A stretch of DNA of 14,414 nt, from contig JAATVJ010000392.1 of NCBI GenBank assembly GCA_014523515.1, positions 1-14,414 on the forward strand, in the 5' to 3' direction. The translations under genes and the position numbers were made by a program. This DNA is from Nitrososphaerales archaeon TH1177 (GTDB lineage: Archaea > Thermoproteota > Nitrososphaeria > Nitrososphaerales > Nitrososphaeraceae). Shown here piece by piece: positions 1-5,994 of this stretch. Numbering within the stretch: the stretch's first letter is position 1; each line of letters begins with the position of its first letter. The notes below the pieces were generated by a model. The model ran no database searches. It saw only the letters and a list, made by a program, of their open reading frames with translations, and was not told where the DNA came from.

Positions 1-556
1 AATTTCGAAGTAGTGCAAAAAAAACAGAAGATACTCGTATTTCTTAATACCAAGAAAAAAATTTTAAACTAAATTAGACGACTACAATTAAGATGAGGTC
101 ATTTCTGTTAGGTTTTACTATTATTATCTTTGATACAAATTTATACATAAATATCAGGGCTCAATCCATACTGTAAGCTCTACTTAAAAATAATTTAGTG
201 CTGGTAAGACGATCGATCATACAAAAGACATAGATAATTGTCCAAATCATTCAAATCATTAATACAATATTATTCTTAACAGAATATTGTAGAAATATAC
301 AAATTGTATTAATGAAAAATAAAATGTCTGAATATAACACCATATTTTGAAACTATTTATAAGATCTAATTATTTTTCTCAAACAATATGAGAATTTGAA
401 TGAGAATGACATAAGTTATCAGTTTATAAATATATTTTATTGAAGCATACATAACTTTTCTCGATGCATATAAGAATGAATATTATTAAAACTTATAGTG
501 TATATATTTCAAACAATAAAATGGTTATAAATTAAACTATTCACGGTACTTACTAC
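1..556. other. gene-poor AT-rich intergenic region
   Basis: I see no convincing gene here. Frame +1 is open from base 1 to a TAA at 70-72 (23 codons, Lys-rich), which could be the C-terminus of a gene starting outside the window, but the composition is uninformative and I do not call it. The rest is very AT-rich with stops in all frames. It contains a short tandem direct repeat (TCAAATCATT-like, 242-260) and the nested inverted repeat listed separately. No tRNA or GC-rich RNA-like island is visible. Confidence 0.6.
256..315. repeat. 13-bp perfect inverted repeat enclosing a second hairpin
   Basis: TCATTAATACAAT (256-268) is the exact reverse complement of ATTGTATTAATGA (303-315). A second, imperfect hairpin overlaps its left arm: ACAATA-TTA-TTCT (264-276) pairs with AGAATATTGT (281-290) around a TAAC loop. 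The two structures share bases 264-268, so they are alternatives rather than simultaneous. It could be a transcript-end structure, a protein site or a chance product of AT-rich DNA. Confidence 0.45.
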
Positions 557-925
557 TTATTTGTTCAAATCACTCAAGGTTTTAATAGCTTCTTTTGTGT
601 GGTCAATTGCAGCTTGAAAGTTACCTTCACCCACCATTTTAATTGCGGCTTCTACTCTTTTTTCTGCATTTGCAATTCCTGGATTATCTTTCATTTTATC
701 TTCAATTATCCCTTCAGCGTCAAATAATGATTTTTTTGCACTTTTATCCTGATTTTCTAATGCAGTTACTGCTTGATTCAGTAAATTCAATTCCTTATCA
801 AATCCAGCCTTTTGAGCAAATGCATTATTATTATTATTATTAGAATTTGTCATTGCAAAAATTGACAAACCTATGATGGTTGATGCTACTACTACTACAA
901 ATATCTTTGTAAATTTGGTTTTCAT
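557..925 (-). CDS. small secreted helical protein with Asn-tract signal peptide
   Basis: A 122-residue exported protein of unknown function. Residues 1-38 form a signal peptide: basic Lys-rich start, hydrophobic core 8-25, then a run of six Asn (29-34) and AFAQ (35-38), the cleavage-like ending common in thaumarchaeal secreted proteins. The mature part (about 40-122) is charged and predicted helical, with two amphipathic repeats (45-78 and 84-120) in which Ala recurs every 3-4 residues (NQAVTALENQD, EAAIKMVGEGNFQAAIDHTKEA). This resembles the layout of small SmbP-like metal-binding four-helix proteins of ammonia oxidisers, but only one His (H109) is present, so metal binding is not supported. 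The Asn run is encoded by six ATT triplets (824-841), a tract that could vary in length. The ATG at 925 has a TATA-like element about 20-28 bases upstream, suggesting a short leader. It diverges from the membrane-protein gene at 1040. Confidence 0.8.
   Translation of the reverse strand: MKTKFTKIFVVVVASTIIGLSIFAMTNSNNNNNNAFAQKAGFDKELNLLNQAVTALENQDKSAKKSLFDAEGIIEDKMKDNPGIANAEKRVEAAIKMVGEGNFQAAIDHTKEAIKTLSDLNK
824..842. repeat. (ATT)6 microsatellite inside signal-peptide coding region
   Basis: Six perfect ATT units, read as AAT (Asn) codons on the minus strand, encode residues 29-34 of the secreted protein between the hydrophobic core and AFAQ. Slippage in units of three would lengthen or shorten the signal-peptide c-region without a frameshift. 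Confidence 0.85.
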
Positions 926-935
926 AATTGTTCGA

Positions 936-1020
936 TATGTATATAAAAATTGTATAAAAAGAAAAATGTAACTTAATTATAAGTCAACTATGTTATATCA
1001 ATACTTTTATTTTATTAAAC
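936..1020. promoter_or_regulatory. divergent promoter region, two TATA-like elements
   Basis: For the minus-strand secreted protein, TTTTTATATACATA (about 940-953, read on the minus strand) lies some 20-28 bases before the ATG at 925. For the plus-strand membrane protein, TTTTATTTTATTAAAC (1005-1020) lies about 20-35 bases before the ATG at 1040. These distances fit archaeal TATA boxes giving leaderless or nearly leaderless mRNAs. In DNA this AT-rich the match is only moderately specific. Confidence 0.4.
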
Positions 1021-1039
1021 AATCAACTTATTACACAGT

Positions 1040-1495
1040 ATGAATCTACAACATATTATAGTATATATACTTGCAGCAGTAACTCTGTCTACTTCAATAA
1101 TATATTTTATTTTGGCATATAATGAATATACATCTTTAATAGAGTTTGCTGCAGAAGGATTAGAAAGTGAAATACCAGAGCTTCAAATAGAAATTGCCCT
1201 TTTTGCTGGATCAGGTATAATTTATTTAGGTCTAGTAGGATGGATTTTAGTTAAGAAATTAAAAAGTGTTTTGCCTTATCCAATATTGATAGTTATTTCA
1301 ATAATATTGATAATTACATATGCTGCATCAAGAACAGTAGGAGTTCCTATTATAGGTGTAGAATTCTATATTGGAAAATTTGATATGATAACAAAAGTAT
1401 TACAAGGAATTATAGTTGCCATGTCAGGATATCTAGTATATAGAATAATGGCCAACAGAAGCAAGCAGGAGGAGACTATAAAAAGAAGAACATAA
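1040..1495 (+). CDS. four-helix membrane protein with SRTVGVP motif, unknown function
   Basis: A 151-residue integral membrane protein. Hydrophobic segments lie at about 5-27, 51-71, 80-97 and 113-136. An acidic loop (EFAAEGLESEIPELQIE, 35-51) follows TM1 and a basic tail ends the protein (139-151). After TM3 is SRTVGVPIIGVE (97-108) followed by a GKFDMITKVLQ segment. From memory this echoes an S-R-T-x-G-[LV]-P loop followed by a D-x-[IL]-x-K/T-x-LE segment in uncharacterised four-TM proteins of actinobacteria and archaea. The function is unknown, and the family link is recollection rather than a search. The ATG is preceded by a TATA-like stretch and no Shine-Dalgarno. The stop codon overlaps the AAACGGCCGTTT palindrome. 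GC content is very low (about 20% in parts), like its neighbours but unlike the oxidase operon. Confidence 0.8.
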   Translation: MNLQHIIVYILAAVTLSTSIIYFILAYNEYTSLIEFAAEGLESEIPELQIEIALFAGSGIIYLGLVGWILVKKLKSVLPYPILIVISIILIITYAASRTVGVPIIGVEFYIGKFDMITKVLQGIIVAMSGYLVYRIMANRSKQEETIKRRT

Positions 1496-1527
1496 ACGGC
1501 CGTTTGATATATATATATATATATCAA
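1494..1527. repeat. adjacent palindromes: AAACGGCCGTTT and (AT)9 core
   Basis: AAACGGCCGTTT (1494-1505) is a perfect 12-bp palindrome whose first bases belong to the stop codon of the upstream membrane-protein gene. It overlaps TTGATAT...ATATCAA (1504-1527), a perfect 24-bp palindrome built on nine AT units. The GC-rich centre is unusual in this AT-rich stretch. Possible roles are an operator, a transcription end signal, or a slippage-prone microsatellite. A T-rich stretch with T7 begins near 1567. Confidence 0.6.
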
Positions 1528-1624
1528 CAACAATAACGTTTGAAAAAGAATCTTCTTCTATAATATTTTTTTATTTTCTATTTTATAAAATCTCTTATTT
1601 ACCCTAGAAAATTAAATATAATGG

Positions 1625-1942
1625 TTGACAAAAGCAAAGAGATTTTCTTCAGAATATACTATGTTATCCATATTAGAATATCTTTGCTTATATTCAACAA
1701 AAACACCGATAAGTAAATATCATATAATGACAAAAATTAATGCAATCAGACAACAGCGTCCAGATAGAATTTCTCTTTTATTGAATAGATTGGAAGAAAA
1801 TGGATATATTAAATTAATTGATACATCTAGTTCAAAAGCATATCTTGTCACAGAAAAAGGGTTTGAAGCTTATTTAAAATGGATTAAGGATTTTTTATCT
1901 TTTGTTAGAGATATTAATGATAATGATGATGAAAAGATATAG
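1625..1942 (+). CDS. small winged helix-turn-helix protein
   Basis: A 105-residue, single-domain DNA-binding-like protein. Helix 1 (about 10-23, YTMLSILEYLCLYS), a Ser-Lys-Tyr turn, helix 2 (30-42), a recognition-helix-like segment (49-60, RPDRISLLLNRLEENGYI) and a wing (61-77, ending SSKAYLVTEKG) give the usual order of a wHTH domain of the PadR/HTH_45 kind that is plentiful in thaumarchaea. The phrase YLVTEKGFEAY is the typical end of such domains. The tail is acidic (DINDNDDEKI). The longest reading begins with TTG at 1625 (TAA in frame just before it). An internal ATG at 1661 would give a 93-residue protein missing part of helix 1, so TTG is preferred. No effector domain is present. The stop is 22 bases from the stop of the convergent 286-residue gene. 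Confidence 0.75.
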   Translation: MTKAKRFSSEYTMLSILEYLCLYSTKTPISKYHIMTKINAIRQQRPDRISLLLNRLEENGYIKLIDTSSSKAYLVTEKGFEAYLKWIKDFLSFVRDINDNDDEKI

Positions 1943-1964
1943 TAGGATGAAAAGATAGGATAGT

Positions 1965-2825
1965 TTAAGTTAATATATTGTTTAGATTCTTTAAATCAGA
2001 ATCTATATAATTATTAGTAGGCTTTTCTATTAAGATTAGATTTTCACTAATTGTTTTATCTTTAATTTTATTTATTAGTTTGTAACTTTCTGGATCTATA
2101 CTTTCTCCTATTATCATAGCTAATCCTATTTTGTTACCTCTTTTTTTATATTTTTGCAATGATTCTATAAAACTTTGAGTATTATTTTTATCAATAGCAT
2201 TCTCTGCTATTTTAACTAAAATACTTCCATAGTCTTGAATAGTATTTTTTAAAGAATCTGAATCTGAATCTATGATGGGTTTAATTGTTGATTTATCAAT
2301 TAAGATATCAAAAGTGGTAATAGTATCATCAATACTAATATCATAGAATTCATTATGATTATTTGATTTTGAAATATAATGATGTAATGGTTTATCTAGC
2401 TGTTCAATAGTTTCCGATAGTGCATTCAAAATTTCTTCTTTGCTATTATTGTTGATTGAAAGTAGTATACCAGTTCTAATTGCATTGTTTTCAAATAGAT
2501 TTGACCATTTATCTAATATTTTTTGCGATCTCAATACTGGTCTTACTGTGAAAATAACAAATAGAATAAGGAGTATAGATACAGCAATTATCATTGCGTC
2601 AATTGTTTCGTCAGATAAAATATTCTTAAATCCTAAATCCATAGCTAAATCGAAAATTGTCATAGCTGCAATTAAAATTAGAATTATTACAACAAATGGA
2701 ATATATTTTGTAAATGATTTAATTAATTGTGATGCCTCAGAACTGTATTGTGTAAGTAAAATAGAAGAATCAGCATAATCTATATTATCATCAATTCTGC
2801 CTTTTCTAGTTCCTCCATTTGTCAT
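1965..2825 (-). CDS. two-TM membrane protein with cytoplasmic alpha/beta domain, unknown
   Basis: A 286-residue protein I do not recognise. Residues 1-40 are polar. Two hydrophobic helices follow (about 42-62 and 76-95) and then a soluble domain of about 190 residues, rich in Asn, Asp, Ile and Lys. The soluble part alternates predicted strands (TTFDILI 170-176, SILVKIAE 201-208, KIGLAMIIG 232-240, ENLILIEKP 261-269) with helices (211-228, 245-258), an alpha/beta pattern. The strand-strand-helix order and the LVKIAEN step faintly resemble a restriction-endonuclease-like fold, but a proper PD-(D/E)xK set is missing, so no nuclease activity is claimed. The ATG at 2825 has a TATA-like element about 26 bases upstream, supporting the start. 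Confidence 0.75.
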   Translation of the reverse strand: MTNGGTRKGRIDDNIDYADSSILLTQYSSEASQLIKSFTKYIPFVVIILILIAAMTIFDLAMDLGFKNILSDETIDAMIIAVSILLILFVIFTVRPVLRSQKILDKWSNLFENNAIRTGILLSINNNSKEEILNALSETIEQLDKPLHHYISKSNNHNEFYDISIDDTITTFDILIDKSTIKPIIDSDSDSLKNTIQDYGSILVKIAENAIDKNNTQSFIESLQKYKKRGNKIGLAMIIGESIDPESYKLINKIKDKTISENLILIEKPTNNYIDSDLKNLNNILT

Positions 2826-3261
2826 TGTAGCTTAATATTAGTTACTAAAATATATAAATAATGATATAACTAACTTATGGTTTATTAAAGGGAGTTATAG
2901 CAGTCTTATGACAAACCCTCAATTTGGTTTCCATTGTTGACTTTTAGTGATAACTATAAAGATGGGTTTATTATAAAAATTATAAAAAAATTACTGAATA
3001 CTATTTGGATAGATAGGAGAGGAGAAGGAGGAGGATTTTATATATATATACATATTTATTATTATTTTCTATAATAATGGTATTTGATAAATACAAATCT
3101 ATCTAAAAAAATTTATTAGGATCAATTTGTATAAAATACGAATCCTTACAGCAGAATCCATAGTGATAAATATTTTAAAACTTAAATTCCAATCTCCAGC
3201 ATCAAAATAAAATTAATATCATTTGAATATTTTTTTGATAAAGAAAAAATTAAAACAATAA
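2826..3261. other. 436-base intergenic region without a gene
   Basis: No ORF longer than about 20 codons was found on either strand. It holds the promoter of the minus-strand membrane protein (near 2850), a possible hairpin-forming stretch at 2893-2959 (AGTTAT/ATAACT outside, AAACC/GGTTT inside), a purine-only tract around 3014-3034 (GGAGAGGAGAAGGAGGAGGA) followed directly by an alternating TA run (3037-3048), and the 3' flank of the TrmB-like gene. The stop of that gene is at 3262-3264. Confidence 0.55.
2846..2861 (-). promoter_or_regulatory. TATA-box candidate for the 286-residue membrane protein
   Basis: On the minus strand this reads TTATTTATATATTTTA, 21-36 bases before the ATG at 2825. 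That is the distance expected for an archaeal TATA box with a short or absent 5' leader. Confidence 0.45.
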
Positions 3262-4803
3262 TTAATGAAGAGATTTAGAAAATTTAATAAAAAATGTATC
3301 TGTCTTTATTTCATCAGATATTTCTGAAATTTTTGGACTGATATCGATCTTATATTTTAAATTTAAAAAATATGAACTTAACAATATTGTCAATATAACT
3401 AATGATTTGCTTTTTCCTTTTGAATATATACTTAAAATATTATTATTTTTGTCATACCGTAATTCTCCGGAATAGTTCATCTTTAGAGATAAATTTACTA
3501 TTTGAAAAAGTTCTTCAATAGTCAAATCATTTAGATTGATTCCATATTTGCCTAAAGAATTTATAAAGGAAGCATAATTTTTGCTGGAATAAACTTTAGG
3601 AGCATGTCCACAAGTTAGTCCATTTTTATCTTTTTTATTGCTAAATAAATTATTGGTATTTTCCTGACTATGATAAGAAAGTGGAGAAATAATGGAAGAG
3701 GAAGAGGAAGGAGGAGGAGCAGGAGAAAGAGAAACCAAGTCGTTAGACTTACTATTAACTTCTAATAAAGACAAATTTGAAAGATAAATAGAATACAAAT
3801 ATTGAGAAGTGGAGAAACAGGAAAGATCTTCAATAAATTTAATAATTTGAACCGCTTTTAATTGATGCAATGATTCAGTTCTATTCAAATTTTTGATCTC
3901 AATTGCTTTTTTCCATTCTTCTTCAAAAATTTTCATATATGAAAATCCCAATATATCAATAGATGTAAATAATGCAGCCTTACCATTTCCTCCATCAATA
4001 TTTATTATATTACTAAAATCTAGTATAATAATATTTGAAAAAACATTTCCAACTTTTATCATAATTTCATTTGGTAAAAAGGATAAATATTCACTGCCAA
4101 TACATTGATTTGAAATTAAAAATTGGAACTTTACACCTTTAGTAATAGCTTTAATTAAAGATGATTTGCAGTCAGAAATTAATCTCAATCCCCAAACATC
4201 AAGAATTGCAGTAATACTAGTTCGAGAATTCTCAATCAGCACAGATAATTTTTGAAGAGTAGATTTAGGATCTAATATGAAATATCTTTTTTCTTCTAGA
4301 CCTTTTAAAGAATTACTTTCATCATTAATCTTTTGTAATTTTTCAACAACTCGTTTCATATTTCTTAGTTTCTGTTCTTGTATTATTACAATTTCTTCAA
4401 AAGCTTCAGTTGGATTTATTGCACTACATATTAGAGGTTTTTGTTGGGAAATGACAGATAATCCTTTTTTCTCTAACCTTTTTAAGGTTAGATAAATTTT
4501 TGTTCTTGGTAAATGAGAATAATATGCTATTTCACTAGCAGATAGCGAACCTTTACCTATCATGGTTAAATAAGCACGAGCTTCATATTGTGATAGACCA
4601 AATTCCTCTAAATTGCCAATGAGATCATTATTTTTAATATTAATATTATTGACACATCGCGTGCTATTGTTATGAAGACTGTCATGAGGAGTTGAAAAAT
4701 ATTGTTTTCGCGCTCCTAAAGCTTTTTTATTATTGTTTTTTATATTATTAATATTTATATTCTGAAAGGAATGGTTGTTATCATTGATGTGTCTCTGATT
4801 CAT
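3262..4803 (-). CDS. TrmB-type transcriptional regulator with long C-terminal extension
   Basis: A likely DNA-binding regulator, 513 residues from the ATG at 4803. The reading frame extends to a TTG at 4848, but the ATG is preferred because a TATA-like stretch (about 4812-4838) would lie inside the longer version. Residues 1-60 are Asn-rich and probably disordered. Residues 62-125 are a TrmB winged helix (LEEFGLSQYEARAYLTMIG, then SASEIAYYSHLPRTKIYLTL and RLEKKGLS). Residues 133-165 look like the coiled-coil dimerisation helix. Residues 172-300 match the phospholipase-D-like C-domain of TrmB proteins (YFILDPKS, ITAILDVWGL, GVKFQFLIS, NIIILDF, KAALFTSI), without HKD catalytic motifs, as is normal. 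A Pro/Ser linker (SLSPAPPPSSSSS) follows, then an unrecognised domain of about 130 residues. TrmB relatives usually have 250-350 residues, so the tail is extra. It diverges from the CdvB-like gene. Its ligand cannot be inferred. Confidence 0.85.
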   Translation of the reverse strand: MNQRHINDNNHSFQNININNIKNNNKKALGARKQYFSTPHDSLHNNSTRCVNNINIKNNDLIGNLEEFGLSQYEARAYLTMIGKGSLSASEIAYYSHLPRTKIYLTLKRLEKKGLSVISQQKPLICSAINPTEAFEEIVIIQEQKLRNMKRVVEKLQKINDESNSLKGLEEKRYFILDPKSTLQKLSVLIENSRTSITAILDVWGLRLISDCKSSLIKAITKGVKFQFLISNQCIGSEYLSFLPNEIMIKVGNVFSNIIILDFSNIINIDGGNGKAALFTSIDILGFSYMKIFEEEWKKAIEIKNLNRTESLHQLKAVQIIKFIEDLSCFSTSQYLYSIYLSNLSLLEVNSKSNDLVSLSPAPPPSSSSSIISPLSYHSQENTNNLFSNKKDKNGLTCGHAPKVYSSKNYASFINSLGKYGINLNDLTIEELFQIVNLSLKMNYSGELRYDKNNNILSIYSKGKSKSLVILTILLSSYFLNLKYKIDISPKISEISDEIKTDTFFIKFSKSLH

Positions 4804-4895
4804 TGATATTTTCTTAAAATAAAATTCAAAATAAAATCCCTTTGTCAATTAGATTATGTCAAAACTAAAAAAAATACTAAGCTAAATGGAAATTT

Positions 4896-4924
4896 GTAAC
4901 TTGGATTGCTGTAACCACAGTTAC
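4896..4924. promoter_or_regulatory. candidate operator: GTAAC, GTAAC, GTTAC cluster
   Basis: GTAAC occurs at 4896-4900 and 4911-4915, and its reverse complement GTTAC at 4920-4924. The last two form a GTAAC-CACA-GTTAC inverted repeat. The cluster lies between the starts of the TrmB-like gene (minus) and the CdvB-like gene (plus), just upstream of the latter's TATA-like element. It is a plausible binding site for the TrmB-like protein itself, but this is inferred from position and symmetry only. Confidence 0.35.
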
Positions 4925-4946
4925 TATTAAACATTGAACATGATGG

Positions 4947-4959
4947 TATTATATACATA
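4947..4959 (+). promoter_or_regulatory. TATA-box candidate for the CdvB-like gene
   Basis: TATTATATACATA sits 27-39 bases before the ATG at 4986, predicting a 5' leader of roughly 5-12 bases. No Shine-Dalgarno is present before the ATG, consistent with a leaderless-type transcript. Confidence 0.45.
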
Positions 4960-4985
4960 CTACAAGAAAAGATAATCGAAATTTT

Positions 4986-5780
4986 ATGAGAGAAAATGGT
5001 AATTTAGAAATCGTAGAAAATAATTCTTCTTCTTTGACGACAACAATGACAACGATGACAGCATCACCATCACCAGCACCAGCAACACAATCAATCTCAT
5101 CAACAGCAGCAGTAGCAGCAGCAACCGAATACACAGATGTAAAAAAAGATGATCTTACTTTAAATTCCTACCACATAACTCAGAATTGTCATAATTCTCC
5201 ATTTTTACATGATAATGAATTTTATCTGATAAAACATAATATACCATCGAAACCAAAGATAAACCAAATACAATGGCGAATTAACAATGAGAAAATAAAG
5301 CTTCAAACTCTTTTCAATGAATTAAAAATTCAAGATGAGGAAGGAATAAAGAAATTAGTTATTTCCATAAAAGAGAATAATATTCAATATTCATCTTTAA
5401 TCTCATCAGAATTGAATGTAATTAGAAAAACCAGTAGAGCTGTATGGACTACAAAAATTGTTTTAGATAATTTGTATAATCAAATTTGTAGTGTATCTAG
5501 TTTTAAAGATCTAGTTGAGACAATAACTCCTTCATTAACAGTAATGAAAAGTATTAGATCCTTATTAATTCCCTATATTAGGGAATCAGAACACGAGTTT
5601 AAGAATATATCAGATTTGCTATGTGATGTTCTTTTTAATGCTAGTCAGATTGGAGGATATTTAATCAATTTTAAAATAGCGAACAATACAGCATTAAATA
5701 TCATAAATGACGCACTATTTAAGGCAGAAAATAAAATAAAAACAGAATTTTTACCCATTCCTAATATAATAATAACTTAA
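4986..5780 (+). CDS. ESCRT-III/CdvB-like (Snf7-domain) protein
   Basis: Probable paralogue of CdvB, the membrane-remodelling polymer of the archaeal Cdv division system. Of 264 residues, 1-50 are low complexity (Thr/Ser/Ala/Pro) and 51-92 are unassigned. About 93-224 match the Snf7 core. Helix 1 is 94-130 (IQWRINNEKIKLQTLFNELK, then DEEGIKKLV). Helix 2 is 131-170, with the family-like stretch SELNVIRKTSRAVWTTKIVL. After it come SSFKDLVETITPSLTVMKSI (171-190), equivalent to the CdvB segment after helix 2, and a further helix to QIGG (224). The tail AENKIKTEFLPIPN (247-260) resembles the A-x-x-x-[FL]P-x-[IL]P end of thaumarchaeal CdvB proteins and might contact the CdvC/Vps4 MIT domain. There is no C-terminal winged helix. 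No cdvA or cdvC lies in the window, and the gene instead diverges from a TrmB-like regulator. The assignment rests on pattern recognition and is fairly firm; a division role is not shown. Confidence 0.75.
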   Translation: MRENGNLEIVENNSSSLTTTMTTMTASPSPAPATQSISSTAAVAAATEYTDVKKDDLTLNSYHITQNCHNSPFLHDNEFYLIKHNIPSKPKINQIQWRINNEKIKLQTLFNELKIQDEEGIKKLVISIKENNIQYSSLISSELNVIRKTSRAVWTTKIVLDNLYNQICSVSSFKDLVETITPSLTVMKSIRSLLIPYIRESEHEFKNISDLLCDVLFNASQIGGYLINFKIANNTALNIINDALFKAENKIKTEFLPIPNIIIT

Positions 5781-5994
5781 AAAAGAAACAATTTCTTCCC
5801 TGTCTATTATCTTTTGTTCGATGACTTGATTTTTTTATAATACTATTATAGTTATAGTTATTAATTTTATCTTTTGAATCTTTTTTATTTGGAAATATCA
5901 TCATTGTTATAATTAGATATTACTTCTTTAGATAAAAGATAGAATAAGATAGAGATAAAATCTATTAGTATTTAGCAGTAGCCAATTAATCTAT
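5781..5994. terminator. convergent intergenic region with T-rich transcript ends
   Basis: This lies between the convergent CdvB-like gene (plus) and the SDR gene (minus). On the plus strand a short AAGAAA-CAA-TTTCTT hairpin (5783-5797) precedes T-rich runs, including T7 at 5830-5836. On the minus strand the end of the SDR gene is followed by T-rich sequence (complement of 5935-5965). These fit archaeal oligo-T termination. No ORF was seen. Confidence 0.4.

Noticed and set aside
1..72. Open frame from base 1 to a TAA at 70-72 (23 codons)
   Set aside because: Too short and Lys/Asn-rich by base composition alone; no motif or codon pattern separates it from AT-rich noise, so it is mentioned but not called as a gene end.
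1621..1700. ATG at 1621, four bases before the wHTH start
   Set aside because: It is in a different frame and does not give the wHTH sequence; in the wHTH frame a TAA lies at 1619-1621, so TTG at 1625 is the first start.
4949..5134. Minus-strand ORF opposite the start of the CdvB-like gene
   Set aside because: It is the antisense of a low-complexity Thr/Ser/Ala-coding stretch (Val/Ala/Asp-rich product); no family resemblance, and the promoter lies on the other strand.
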